Shown: one piece after another, positions 18,554-31,199 of the stretch | How the letters are laid out: each line of letters starts with the position of its first letter | Numbering within the stretch: the first letter of the stretch is position 1 | NCBI RefSeq assembly: GCF_018919215.1 | Contig: NZ_JAHLQK010000004.1 | Span: forward strand, 431,517-495,516 | Length of the DNA: 64,000 nucleotides | Origin: Alkaliphilus flagellatus | Lineage (GTDB): Bacteria; Bacillota; Clostridia; Peptostreptococcales; Natronincolaceae | Reading direction: 5' to 3' | The notes under the pieces: model-generated | What the model saw: the letters and a program-made list of their open reading frames with translations, nothing else | What the model was told of the DNA's origin: nothing | Database searches by the model: none | Made by a program: the position numbers and the translations under genes

Positions 18554-21003
18554 ATTTAAATACAACTCTTGTTATAGTTCAATAGAAGAAGAGCAATTAC
18601 TTAAAGAATTAGAAGACATATTTAAATACAACTCTTGTTATAGTTCAATGGAGTATGTAAGTAGACAAGAATTAGAAGAGCTTATATTTAAATACAACTC
18701 TTGTTATAGTTCAATCAACTCACCCTTATTATTCCAGACTGTAGCTAACAATTTAAATACAACTCTTGTTATAGTTCAATTTATTCATTTTTATAATTTT
18801 GTCCCATGTTGCATTATTTAAATACAACTCTTGTTATAGTTCAATCTATAGGGAAAATGATTGAAATATTACAATCTACATTTAAATACAACTCTTGTTA
18901 TAGTTCAATTCAAACATCAATCTTAAAGAAAATAGATATTTTGAATTTAAATACAACTCTTGTTATAGTTCAATAAAATTGATTTTAGGATTGTTCCAAA
19001 TAGGCTTTTATTTAAATACAACTCTTGTTATAGTTCAATTAGTTTCTTTAACTAAATTAATCTTCTTTAGGTGGATTTAAATACAACTCTTGTTATAGTT
19101 CAATGTGTTTGCACAGGCATAAGGAAATTCGGGTTTAGGAGATTTAAATACAACTCTTGTTATAGTTCAATAAATAAAGAAACAAGGAAAATACTCCTAT
19201 TGCTCCATTTAAATACAACTCTTGTTATAGTTCAATTGGAAATGGACAACAAGAAAATATCTAAAATAGTATTTAAATACAACTCTTGTTATAGTTCAAT
19301 AATTCAAAAAGCAGTAGAATTAATTGAACGATACTTATTTAAATACAACTCTTGTTATAGTTCAATGGATCACTACACTCCTTTTCTTCTCCTGTATACA
19401 TATTTAAATACAACTCTTGTTATAGTTCAATCTTGTGGCTTTTACAAGGTCTTTAACCTTTCCGCATTTAAATACAACTCTTGTTATAGTTCAATAAGAA
19501 TCATAACAAACCCAAGAACTAAAAGACCAAATTTAAATACAACTCTTGTTATAGTTCAATTTAATAGACTACACATATAAAAATATAGCTAATACATTTA
19601 AATACAACTCTTGTTATAGTTCAATCTAATTGGAATACCATTAAGTGAATTTTTACGAAATTTAAATACAACTCTTGTTATAGTTCAATCAAAGAAGTTT
19701 AAACCATATAACTATAATAGAATCATTTAAATACAACTCTTGTTATAGTTCAATGAGATGGCAAAGAAAACGTAAGCAAATAAATGAACGATTTAAATAC
19801 AACTCTTGTTATAGTTCAATCTGCTGGAGCTGGTGGTGGGTCATGTACCTCTACTTATTTAAATACAACTCTTGTTATAGTTCAATTACCTATTTGGGGT
19901 GAAGAAGTAGTAGCGACTTGGGAATTTAAATACAACTCTTGTTATAGTTCAATGAATAACGGAATATTATCTTCTTCAGCTTTTGTAATTTAAATACAAC
20001 TCTTGTTATAGTTCAATCTTCACCTGTTACTGGATCCTCGTCTGCTTTAGCAAATTTAAATACAACTCTTGTTATAGTTCAATTGAGTATAGTTTTTAAT
20101 TTCTCCAAATTCTAATAATATTTAAATACAACTCTTGTTATAGTTCAATATTTTATTTGTCCCCCTTTCGGGTAGGGCTATCGGCATTTAAATACAACTC
20201 TTGTTATAGTTCAATTATGACGATCGTATTCAAGAAATTTCTTGGAGGTCATTTAAATACAACTCTTGTTATAGTTCAATGGAGTTGACCTTTTGGGTAC
20301 TGCTCAGAGTATACAATTTAAATACAACTCTTGTTATAGTTCAATAACATCTAAGGGAGTTACTATTGTATTAGTCTTTTCTATTTAAATACAACTCTTG
20401 TTATAGTTCAATAATCGGAGCATGGCCAAACAATAAAATATTATATATATTTAAATACAACTCTTGTTATAGTTCAATAATCGGAGCATGGCCAAACAAT
20501 AAAATATTATATATATTTAAATACAACTCTTGTTATAGTTCAATTGTATGGGACAACCTATAAATCCTCCAATATGCGAATTTAAATACAACTCTTGTTA
20601 TAGTTCAATTAGTTGATGAAGAAGCTATAAGCTTTATGATTAAAAAATTTAAATACAACTCTTGTTATAGTTCAATCCTAAAGAATTGGATTTATTATTA
20701 GAAAAATTTATATTTAAATACAACTCTTGTTATAGTTCAATTATAGTTTCAGCTCAACATTTACATTTAAATTCCGTATTTAAATACAACTCTTGTTATA
20801 GTTCAATCGTTAATGTAACTTGTAGAGTCCCACAGAAAAACGGATTTAAATACAACTCTTGTTATAGTTCAATTAGAAATCTTGATTGATGATATTAACA
20901 TTATTACATTTAAATACAACTCTTGTTATAGTTCAATTGAAACACTAACTCATAAATCTGATGTACTTATTTTATTTAAATACAACTCTTGTTATAGTTC
21001 AAT
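18554..21003 (-). CRISPR. Type I-B CRISPR array, 38 repeats and 37 spacers
   Basis: Thirty-eight copies of a 30-base repeat (plus strand begins ATTTAAATACAACTC and ends GTTATAGTTCAAT), all identical as far as I can read, alternate with spacers of 34-37 bases. First repeat 18554-18583, last 20974-21003. The spacers at 20413-20448 and 20479-20514 are identical, so 36 are unique. Orientation is inferred as minus: the cas operon runs toward the array, an AT-rich leader lies at the cas2 side, and the reverse complement (starts ATTGAACTATAAC, ends GTATTTAAAT) resembles clostridial I-B repeats. The 8-base crRNA handle would then be ATTTAAAT. No degenerate terminal repeat is seen at either end. Confidence 0.99.
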
Positions 21004-21199
21004 TATACCAATTTAGCTATTCTTAATTTAATTAGATATTAAAAAACGTTATAATATCAACATTTTTTAATTTTTTTACCAAGTGCTTTTATAAAATATA
21101 TTATTCAATAATAATATGGCTGAATATATTGTAAAGTCTGTATTAAAATAAACTGTTTCAAAAAACGCTTGGTAAATTTATGTTTTATTTATAAAATTA
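21004..21199 (-). promoter_or_regulatory. CRISPR leader between cas2 and the array
   Basis: 196 bases, strongly AT-rich, without open frames, between the end of cas2 and the first repeat in the inferred direction. It contains an inverted pair TTTACCAAG (21075-21083) and CTTGGTAAA (21168-21176) with extra partial pairing next to it, about 100 bases apart. The leader role is inferred from position. Confidence 0.7.
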
Positions 21200-21496
21200 T
21201 TATAATATTAGGTCTTCTCCCGTATCATTTTGTTTATTACCTAATATTTCTTCCCCATAAACATTATCATTCATTAACTTTATAATACAAACAAAATCTT
21301 CAGTTTCATCTATTATTTTATTTAAATCATTTTTTAGTAATAACAATTTTGACGGTGTTGTTTCTCCCCTAAATACTGATTTTTGAAAATGAGACAAGTA
21401 TTTTTTACATACCTTAAATACTTTATTTACTCGTTTTTGATTTACGTCATAAAATACAAATGCATAGTTATAATTATAGTTTTTATTTAACTTCAT
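21200..21496 (-). CDS. cas2: CRISPR-associated endoribonuclease/adaptation protein Cas2
   Basis: 98 residues with the ferredoxin-like Cas2 fold: the first strand ends in F-Y-D-V with the conserved Asp, followed by K-V-F-K-V-C-K-K-Y-L-S-H-F-Q-x-S-V-F-R-G-E. It forms the structural core of the Cas1-Cas2 integrase. The start codon directly follows the cas1 stop, indicating coupled translation. It is the last gene of the cas operon. The C-terminal tail (G-N-K-Q-N-D-T-G-E-D) is slightly longer than in many homologues. Confidence 0.95.
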   Translation of the reverse strand: MKLNKNYNYNYAFVFYDVNQKRVNKVFKVCKKYLSHFQKSVFRGETTPSKLLLLKNDLNKIIDETEDFVCIIKLMNDNVYGEEILGNKQNDTGEDLIL

Positions 21497-22495
21497 TTAA
21501 GCCTTCTCCTTTAAACTAAAAGGTTTAAATTCTTTATCTTCTAATATAAATTTAATCAGCTTGTAACAATCCAATTTTATAGCTGTCTTATAAGTTACTT
21601 TTCGATTAAGTTTGCTATGTAGAAAAACACTTTCCATTCTCTCCTCAAAGGCAGTTATAAATATTTTTCTTCCTTCTTCATTTAATAAACAATAATTAAG
21701 TTTTTTGTCAAAATGCTTTTCAACCTGTAGCCTCCTATTATTAACTAAATCAAATATAGTTTTGAAAACAATAATAGGCTTAAAAGCTTCACTTATATCT
21801 AAACTTAAAGAAAATCTTCTTTCAGATGGTTTATGTAGAAAACTTATGGTTTGATTTAAATGGGTATTATATATAGCAGTTATTGTTTTTCCATATAACA
21901 ATGTATTTCCAAATGAAATAAGTGCATTTATTGGATTATCTGGTGGACGCTTAACTCTTCTATTCATAGTAAAATCTTCTGGAAGTATATGCTTAAACTC
22001 TCCATAAAATCTTTGCCATAGTTCGCCTTCAATTTGCAATAATTGTTTAATATTATCTACTTCGTCTAACTTTCTTGGCATATCTTTCTTTATCCAATCT
22101 AAAGTTATTTTTGTTTCTTTTTTATTATGCTTATAGTAATGATATAACACCTCATAAATATTATCAGCAATCCCCTGGACAAATGCCTTAGCTAAAACCA
22201 TTCTCTTGTTGTTATATGCTTCTACCTGTTTTATAAGCATTTTTCCACTATTATAATTGTCTTTAGGATAAAAAGTCCCACTATAGCCTTCATAATAATT
22301 AAAAAAATGTATAACTATATTGTTCTGCGATATAAAGTCTAAAAGCTTAGTATTAATACTAACTTCAGACATACAATAAATTTCCTTTGTATTTTCAATA
22401 GGAATATATACATTCTTATTGTTTTTCCTAAAACATAGAGAATTATCTTTCCTTGTTAATTCTCCCATAGATGTAATATATCTCGTGCTTCCCAT
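21497..22495 (-). CDS. cas1: CRISPR integrase Cas1
   Basis: 332 residues, full-length Cas1 of the I-B type. The N-terminal beta domain begins R-Y-I-T-S-M-G-E-L-T-R-K-D; the C-terminal helical domain carries the metal ligands Glu in Q-I-E-G-E, His in F-L-H and a late D-I-S-E. With Cas2 and Cas4 it captures and inserts new spacers. GGAGGAG precedes ATG 22495. It lies nine bases after cas4. Confidence 0.95.
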   Translation of the reverse strand: MGSTRYITSMGELTRKDNSLCFRKNNKNVYIPIENTKEIYCMSEVSINTKLLDFISQNNIVIHFFNYYEGYSGTFYPKDNYNSGKMLIKQVEAYNNKRMVLAKAFVQGIADNIYEVLYHYYKHNKKETKITLDWIKKDMPRKLDEVDNIKQLLQIEGELWQRFYGEFKHILPEDFTMNRRVKRPPDNPINALISFGNTLLYGKTITAIYNTHLNQTISFLHKPSERRFSLSLDISEAFKPIIVFKTIFDLVNNRRLQVEKHFDKKLNYCLLNEEGRKIFITAFEERMESVFLHSKLNRKVTYKTAIKLDCYKLIKFILEDKEFKPFSLKEKA

Positions 22496-22504
22496 ATTCT
22501 CCTC

Positions 22505-22996
22505 CTATATATAGCAGTATTCAAAATAAGCACATTTTTTACATTTAGGCTTATTTTCAACATCTGGTATATTTGTACTAAATAATAACTCTTCAATATT
22601 TTTAATAACTCCTTCTAATTCAATTGTGTTATCTTCATTTAGTTCAATAATAATTGTATTTTTACTTTTATTTTTTTCTACAAATTCAAGTTTTCCTTTT
22701 CTTTCAATTCCTTTATCCTTTAATACCTTTAGATAAAACAATAGTTGCCATTTAGCAGCTTCTATATCAGAATCTGATTTTTTAATTTCCGTTAAATAAT
22801 CTTTTGTAAGCTTATCTAGTTTAATATTATCAATGCTGATTTCTGACTGCTTATTTTCTTCCTCTTTAATCTTATGAATTGACTTTCCAATCTTTACATC
22901 TTCACTATTATCTTCTAAATTAATTCGATTGCCATGAAGCCAACATTGTCTTTTACAATGAAAATAATAATTGATTAATGTACCATTAACTTTCAT
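22505..22996 (-). CDS. cas4: CRISPR-associated exonuclease Cas4
   Basis: 163 residues with the RecB-family nuclease fold. One N-terminal cysteine lies in F-H-C-K-R-Q-C-W-L-H-G-N-R and the C-terminal cluster reads C-K-K-C-A-Y-F-E-Y-C, together placing a 4Fe-4S centre. The catalytic part includes G-K-x-I-H, a K-L-E-F-V and a later E-L-N. Cas4 trims prespacers and checks the PAM. AGGAGG precedes ATG 22996. Confidence 0.93.
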   Translation of the reverse strand: MKVNGTLINYYFHCKRQCWLHGNRINLEDNSEDVKIGKSIHKIKEEENKQSEISIDNIKLDKLTKDYLTEIKKSDSDIEAAKWQLLFYLKVLKDKGIERKGKLEFVEKNKSKNTIIIELNEDNTIELEGVIKNIEELLFSTNIPDVENKPKCKKCAYFEYCYI

Positions 22997-23005
22997 AGAT
23001 ACCTC

Positions 23006-25606
23006 CTATACAAAAGCTCCTATACCTTTGTCAAAATTTTCTCTATCAAACTTCCCATCTGTAAAATATACATCTCCATCTGATATATAGTATAAATCTC
23101 CAATATTTTTTTCATGGATAAAGTCATTTCTTTTAACTTTATATATAAAATAATTTAATTTTGATTGTACTTCCGATAATTTAACCTTTCTCTCAGAATA
23201 CTCCATCTTACCATTTTCTAATAACCCAACATACTCGTCCCAAATTTCCCCACCGTCTAATATTGTTCCATCTAGCATTTCAATTTTTCTACTTAAAAAG
23301 ACACTGTATTCATAATCTTCATCAATAAGCTTCATTCTCTTTTCAACTTCTTTAAAATTAAGCTTATTTATATATTCATCAATAAATTCATCAAAATTTT
23401 TATCTGTATTTTTTTTAGATTGTTTATTTAAATAATCTAATACATATTCATAATAAGTACTAAAATCTTTATTTATCAAAATATCTCTTATATTGTCTGC
23501 TAAAACAGTTATGTTTTTTTCCTTTCTAATATCTTTTAAATATACAGCTGCTGCATTATCTAAATTGAAAAAATAAACAATTCCTCCATTAGTCATCTTA
23601 CATGAACGATTAATTCTTCCTAGAAACTGTTCTTCGGAATCAAGCATGGATATATCTTTGTAACCTATATCCATATCAATATCTACTCCTGCCTCTATAA
23701 CTTGCGTAGCTACTAAAATAATATTTTTATTATGTCTAATCTCTTCGATAATCTTATTTCTTTCAATACTATTATCATCGCCCGTTATAAGTCTTATTTG
23801 CTTATTAAATTTTCCATCACCTTTTAATCTATATTCATTTAAACGCTTAAAAAAATCCATAGCAGTTGTTTTCTTTATAAATTCAACTAAAATATTTATA
23901 TCTTTCTTTTTAGAATTCTCTACAACATGATCTAAAAGAATATCCAATACATCTTCTGTTACATCTAACAGTGAAAAATCTAACTCAACTCTGTCTTTAA
24001 ATATTCTATTATTAAAATACTTTTGCCTATTTTCTATTAAATTTATGGTTTTAACTTCTGTATCTACAAGTGTATCTAAATTAGGCAATGTAGCTGACAT
24101 TATAATAATCTTAATATTAAGTATTTCTGAATAATTTTTTAAAAATGTTATTATTTCTTTCCATATATCATTTCTGTAGCTTTGTATTTCATCTAATATA
24201 ATTACGCTATTGGCTATTTGTGGTAATGGAAATAAATTTTCTTTAGAAGTACCAAAAAAATAATTGAATATACTGACATGAGTAGTTAAAATTATTGGGT
24301 AGTGTAGGAATTGTCTATCAAGCAGTGATGTAACATAATCTTTGTTTTCTTTATTAATAACATCACTATCTTCATTATCATCTAAATTAATTTGTGTCTT
24401 TATAGGTACAATAGAATTAATTACTGCAATTTCATTTTCTACTTCACTATTTTTAAAGATTTTATTTAAAGTGTTAATATTTTGTTCAATAAGAGTATTA
24501 AAAGGATAGATATAAAATATTTTGTTTATATTCTGAAATTCTTCTACCATCTTAAAAGCTAAATTAAAGCTCACATTACTTTTTCCACTACCAGTAGGTG
24601 CTTCTAGATAAAAGATATTCTTATCCATATTTTTTAGCAATGTATTTTCTGCATCAAGAAATAGTTCATTTCTCATAATATTAATATCTTTAATATTATC
24701 AAAATTACTTATCTTACCATATTCTTTTTCTTGATATTTTCGGATTCCTTTATAAATATCAGTATCTTTATATATTTTATAAAATTTTTCAATATTATTT
24801 ATTTCTCCAAAATTAGTAACTTCTTTTTGATTCTTAAAGTGGGATGTAGCATAGTAATCACAAGATAATAAAAGAGAGATTAAGAACCTTTCGTATATAT
24901 AAATGTAAAATGAAATTTCTTTTTCTCTTTTTTCCATATTAATTAAGATATTTTTAGTATTTTTAAAAAGTGTTTCTAATATATTGTTATCTTTAGTAAA
25001 TAGTATAGGTGTATTATAAACTTCCTCAAATATACATAATTGATCTGTATATAAGTAGAGTCCTTCTCCACCATCGCCCAACATCTTTTCTTCAAATTCA
25101 GAGAATTTATCAAGGGCTCCATGATGCTTAGATATAACATAAGCATTTAATAACATAAACATACAAAGTATAGCTCTATCTTCTTTATTACTATGGTTTC
25201 TAATTATATTAAAATAATAGTTTATATAAATTAAAGATGATAGCATAGAATGTTTAGTATTATTACATTCTAAGCCTTTTTTATTTTTAAATTCTTCATT
25301 TCTCATTTTATGATATTGATAATTACAATTAATTTTCCCTAAGTCGTGCATACAAATTGTATTGTAAAACATATCCCAATAAATAGACTTGCCTTCATCT
25401 GTTATCTCTTTTAGAAAAATATTTTGAAAGTTATGTAATACATTATCTAACTGCTTTACTTTAATAATTTTCTGCAAATAATATGTGGACAAATCACTAT
25501 GTTCTTGTAAAGTTTCTTTCCTATCTTCCCAAATATGTGCGTATATTTTTTTATGATTTAATATAAATTTTTCAAAATCAAATTTTTCTACTTTTTCAAA
25601 ATACAT
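23006..25606 (-). CDS. cas3: CRISPR helicase-nuclease Cas3 (HD-helicase fusion)
   Basis: 866 residues. The N-terminal HD nuclease domain (about 1-270) has the H-D-L-G-K-I motif near residue 88 and H-S-M-L-S and K-H-H-G further on. The superfamily 2 helicase follows with Walker A A-P-T-G-S-G-K-S near 345, D-E-I-Q in place of DEAD near 480, S-A-T-L-P and Q-V-I-E-A-G-V-D-I-D. It degrades target DNA after Cascade recruitment. A GC-rich hairpin and 123 bases separate it from cas5, the largest gap in the operon, while GGGGAG precedes ATG 25606. Confidence 0.96.
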   Translation of the reverse strand: MYFEKVEKFDFEKFILNHKKIYAHIWEDRKETLQEHSDLSTYYLQKIIKVKQLDNVLHNFQNIFLKEITDEGKSIYWDMFYNTICMHDLGKINCNYQYHKMRNEEFKNKKGLECNNTKHSMLSSLIYINYYFNIIRNHSNKEDRAILCMFMLLNAYVISKHHGALDKFSEFEEKMLGDGGEGLYLYTDQLCIFEEVYNTPILFTKDNNILETLFKNTKNILINMEKREKEISFYIYIYERFLISLLLSCDYYATSHFKNQKEVTNFGEINNIEKFYKIYKDTDIYKGIRKYQEKEYGKISNFDNIKDINIMRNELFLDAENTLLKNMDKNIFYLEAPTGSGKSNVSFNLAFKMVEEFQNINKIFYIYPFNTLIEQNINTLNKIFKNSEVENEIAVINSIVPIKTQINLDDNEDSDVINKENKDYVTSLLDRQFLHYPIILTTHVSIFNYFFGTSKENLFPLPQIANSVIILDEIQSYRNDIWKEIITFLKNYSEILNIKIIIMSATLPNLDTLVDTEVKTINLIENRQKYFNNRIFKDRVELDFSLLDVTEDVLDILLDHVVENSKKKDINILVEFIKKTTAMDFFKRLNEYRLKGDGKFNKQIRLITGDDNSIERNKIIEEIRHNKNIILVATQVIEAGVDIDMDIGYKDISMLDSEEQFLGRINRSCKMTNGGIVYFFNLDNAAAVYLKDIRKEKNITVLADNIRDILINKDFSTYYEYVLDYLNKQSKKNTDKNFDEFIDEYINKLNFKEVEKRMKLIDEDYEYSVFLSRKIEMLDGTILDGGEIWDEYVGLLENGKMEYSERKVKLSEVQSKLNYFIYKVKRNDFIHEKNIGDLYYISDGDVYFTDGKFDRENFDKGIGAFV

Positions 25607-25705
25607 ATAATCTCCCCTTTACTTCTAAACTAAACAGCATTACACTCCTATAATACAATCGTTAAATCAAACCTAATGAAAGCATTTTTAAACTTAATTT
25701 TATTA

Positions 25706-25728
25706 AAGGAGGGTTGTCCCCTCCCGAC
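25706..25728 (-). terminator. GC-rich hairpin between cas5 and cas3
   Basis: GGAGGG (25708-25713), loop TTGTC, CCCTCC (25719-25724), beginning a few bases after the cas5 stop. On the minus strand it is followed by TTTAATAAAATT, a weak T tract. It could attenuate transcription into cas3 and the adaptation genes or stabilise the upstream message. Confidence 0.5.
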
Positions 25729-25729
25729 T

Positions 25730-26481
25730 TTAAAAGAAAAAGACTAATTTTTCGTTACATCTATATACAGTAGGACTATTTATAATCTTTAGATTTGAAT
25801 TAGTATATATGAATGACTGAAACTCATATTTATTTGTTGTTTCCTCTAAGATTATTGGCAGCATTTCTTCATATTTATATACAGGTTCATATTTTTCTTC
25901 TGGGTCAGCCTCAAATATATCTTGCTCAATTTGATATAACTCAAAATAATCTTTTACAAATAGACTATCTAATCTATTTACATCATTTATTTTTTCTACA
26001 TCATAGATAATTTGTGTTTCTATAATATTAGCAATATGATCATTTTTCCCTAGGTAAGGAATATATTGAAATTTAAAATCTAGCATTCTTTTAGCTAATT
26101 GACTTTCTAGATCCCCTTGAATCAATACGTATATATCCCACTCTGGGTTTTCTAGCCACTGCTCTTTAACAATAAGATTTCCATCTTTATTGGCATACCC
26201 CACTGTATTATTAAAAATTTGCACCTTTTTAGTTATATAGCCTTTATGATTTTTAGGGACAATACCTACTTTAATATTTTTAAGCTTTTCATAAAACTCT
26301 GGATATACTGCTGTATCATCTTGAATTTGCTGATTATAGCCTCCATACCCCATAATAGCTCCTAAAATTCCCAATAAAGCTACTTTGTGAATATGTCCAT
26401 ATGTAAAATACAAGTAAGTATTAACATCTGGCTTTTTAAAAAAAGCTGTATTACCACTAAGAGTAAACTTTAAAACATTCA

Positions 26482-26482
<1 letters not shown>
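25730..26482 (-). CDS. cas5: Cascade subunit Cas5 (I-B type)
   Basis: 250 residues with the Cas5 RAMP start: L-K-F-T-L-S-G-N-T-A-F-F-K-K-P, then Y-F-T-Y-G-H-I-H-K-V-A-L-L-G-I-L-G-A-I-M-G with the glycine-rich loop. It caps the 5' handle of the crRNA in the surveillance complex. The start overlaps the last base of the cas7 stop. C-terminal part is less conserved. Confidence 0.93.
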
Positions 26483-29269
<2,787 letters not shown>

Positions 29270-29284
29270 GTTATCACCTCCTAT

Positions 29285-29977
29285 TTAAATCGTCCTATAG
29301 TTTATAAAACCAAAACCTCTTGAGTTCATTTCTCCAACTCCTGCTCCAAGAACAAAATATGCTAATTTTTGTGCTGTTTCATTATCTGCAATATAAAATG
29401 TTAGTTTATCTCCAAGCAAAGAAACATTCTTATATGGCGTTGCTATAGGCTTTCTATTATTAAATTCAATCATGTTAAATATTTCAAAATTTTCGTCTAA
29501 CTTAGTGTTGAAATAGGCGTTGTATTTTTTTATTATATTTGCTGTTATTCTTTGTTCATAAGCTTCTAAAGATAGTTCTTGTCTCCAGTACCCATTGTCT
29601 GTTTTTACAACTAAAGGTGTAATACTATATATTTTCTCTATGTGCTTTTTAGGTATTATTTTATTTTCAAATGTTAATGCCTTTATGTATTGAGTGTATT
29701 CATTTACAAGATTTTTTTTAAAAGATTGCGATAGTTTTTCATCTGTTGTTCTAATTATTACAGAGTATATACTACCCTCTTTATAAACTCCATCCTGCTC
29801 TAAATTATATAAAGAATTAAAGCAATAATTTTTAAACTGATTTTTTTTGTGAAATTCATAGAGTTCTGGATTTTTGCTTAATGATTTATCGATTAATTCA
29901 CTTATTTTTTCTAGTGCATTTTTACTGTCAATATTTTTTAAAAGGAAGACTTTTAATTTTAATTCATATACCTTCAT
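29285..29977 (-). CDS. cas6: crRNA-processing endoribonuclease Cas6
   Basis: 230 residues with two ferredoxin-like folds and the C-terminal glycine-rich loop G-A-G-V-G-E-M-N-S-R-G-F-G-F of Cas6. It cuts the array transcript within each repeat. It is the first gene of the cas operon, preceded by GGGAGGTG. The operon promoter should lie in 29978-30156, an AT-rich stretch in which I see no other gene. A histidine near residue 38 could be catalytic but this is not certain. Confidence 0.93.
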   Translation of the reverse strand: MKVYELKLKVFLLKNIDSKNALEKISELIDKSLSKNPELYEFHKKNQFKNYCFNSLYNLEQDGVYKEGSIYSVIIRTTDEKLSQSFKKNLVNEYTQYIKALTFENKIIPKKHIEKIYSITPLVVKTDNGYWRQELSLEAYEQRITANIIKKYNAYFNTKLDENFEIFNMIEFNNRKPIATPYKNVSLLGDKLTFYIADNETAQKLAYFVLGAGVGEMNSRGFGFINYRTI

Positions 29978-30156
29978 TTCTTCACCTCCCTTAAATATAA
30001 ATTTCTTGTAAATAGCTATTGCTTAATGATTATTTATAAACCTATAAACTTAAATTCAATTTAGTACAATAGGTCTCTTATACTAATTTCTAGGGAATAC
30101 GACAATTTCCTTCAAAAATCATCCGCAAATTCCGACATAGTTAAAATAATTCATTT

Positions 30157-30188
30157 ATAAAAAAAACAGAGCAGTCCCCCACTCCGTT
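30157..30188 (-). terminator. Terminator of the MazG-like gene
   Basis: On the minus strand AACGGAG pairs with CTCTGTT (one G-T pair), followed by eight T. It lies 16 bases beyond the stop codon and also isolates the cas operon. Confidence 0.75.
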
Positions 30189-30203
30189 AAAATTACGCAC
30201 TAA

Positions 30204-30518
30204 TCAATAAACTTTTAAAAGCCTAATCCCTTTATAAAATCCCCCTCGTTCTTCTTTCTTCTTGACTCTTACAACTTCCAATTCATCAATCCCTATATCT
30301 CTAGCATTTAAAATACCATGCACTACTTCTAATATATCTGCAAGCTCTTCTATATCATTACTTTCAAGGTATTCATTAACCTCTTCCTGTAGTTTTTCAT
30401 TCAATAGTTTTTCTAGTTCTTCTCCCTCTACAATTTCAATTTCACAGTTTTTATTAGTAGCTTCTATTATATTAGGAATATTATCTCTAACAAGCTTGTT
30501 ATAAACTTTCTCACTCAT
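30204..30518 (-). CDS. MazG-like nucleotide pyrophosphohydrolase
   Basis: 104 residues. It starts with K-L-V-R-D-N-I-P typical of the phosphoribosyl-ATP pyrophosphohydrolase-like branch of MazG proteins. The metal-binding helices show E-E-V-N-E-Y and E-E-L-A-D-I-L-E-V near 41-66. It probably hydrolyses noncanonical or excess NTPs; the true substrate is unknown. It is a monocistronic gene next to the cas operon, without evidence of functional linkage to it. Confidence 0.87.
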   Translation of the reverse strand: MSEKVYNKLVRDNIPNIIEATNKNCEIEIVEGEELEKLLNEKLQEEVNEYLESNDIEELADILEVVHGILNARDIGIDELEVVRVKKKEERGGFYKGIRLLKVY

Positions 30519-30585
30519 ACATATTCCCCCATAGTACTTTACAATTTTAGTATATTGATCTTCATCAGCTACATTAGCTTACTCT

Positions 30586-31041
30586 CTAACAAACATCCAC
30601 CCACTCAGCCCCAGTTATCTCATACATTTCTTCCACATTCATTTTTATGGCTGAATTTGTACTTCCTGCTGCTGGATAAACAACTTCAAATTTCTTAAGT
30701 GATTCGTCCATATATATTTCTATGTCCTCTGGCAATCCAAAAGGACACACTCCACCTACAGGATGTCCTGTTAACTCTAATGTTTCATCAAAATTCATCA
30801 TTTTGGCTTTACATCCAAAGGTTTGTTTATATTTCTTATTATCAATTCTAGCCGTACCACAGGTTACCACAACAATATCTCTATCTTTTAGCCTAAAGGC
30901 TAATGTTTTTGCAATCATTGCTGGTTCTATTCCAATAGCTTTGGCAGCTAAATCTACTGTAGCACTGCTTTCATCTAAATACATTATTTTGTGTGGAAGG
31001 TTCCTATCGTCTAAATAATTTTGAACTGCTAAACTACTCAA
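30586..31041 (-). CDS. YbaK/ProX-type aminoacyl-tRNA deacylase
   Basis: About 151 residues. The YbaK/EbsC fold is shown by A-K-T-L-A-F-R, the V-V-T-C-G-T-A-R-I-D-N-K-K segment with the key lysine, G-H-P-V-G-G-V-C-P-F-G-L and a late A-G-S-T-N-S-A-I. Such proteins hydrolyse mischarged Cys- or Ala-tRNA(Pro) in trans. TTG 31041 is taken as start (GGAG nine bases upstream); ATG 31047 and TTG 31056 are alternatives. Single gene; no partner nearby. Confidence 0.9.
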   Translation of the reverse strand: MSSLAVQNYLDDRNLPHKIMYLDESSATVDLAAKAIGIEPAMIAKTLAFRLKDRDIVVVTCGTARIDNKKYKQTFGCKAKMMNFDETLELTGHPVGGVCPFGLPEDIEIYMDESLKKFEVVYPAAGSTNSAIKMNVEEMYEITGAEWVDVC

Positions 31042-31164
31042 TTTCATCAACTCCAAATCTTTATGTAATCACTTTTTTGTATATTTATACTATATTCTAC
31101 TCTTTTTTTAGGTTAATGTCAAAATTCTAGCGCAATTCTGTATAGTACAAGTAATCTTACATAC

Positions 31165-31199
31165 AACAAGAAGCAGAAAACTATTTTCTGCTTCTTGTT
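31165..31199 (-). terminator. Hairpin with the staygreen-gene stop codon in its loop
   Basis: AACAAGAAGCAGAAAA (31165-31180), loop CTA, and the perfect reverse complement (31184-31199). The three-base loop is the TAG stop of the minus-strand gene. There is only a weak T tail, so it may be a terminator or an mRNA end-stabiliser. Confidence 0.6.

Noticed and set aside
19071..19580. Open frames of 67-169 codons inside the CRISPR region (also 19784-19993 and 20686-20889)
   Set aside because: They are translations of repeats and spacers, with the repeat read as the same two words again and again; they are not genes.
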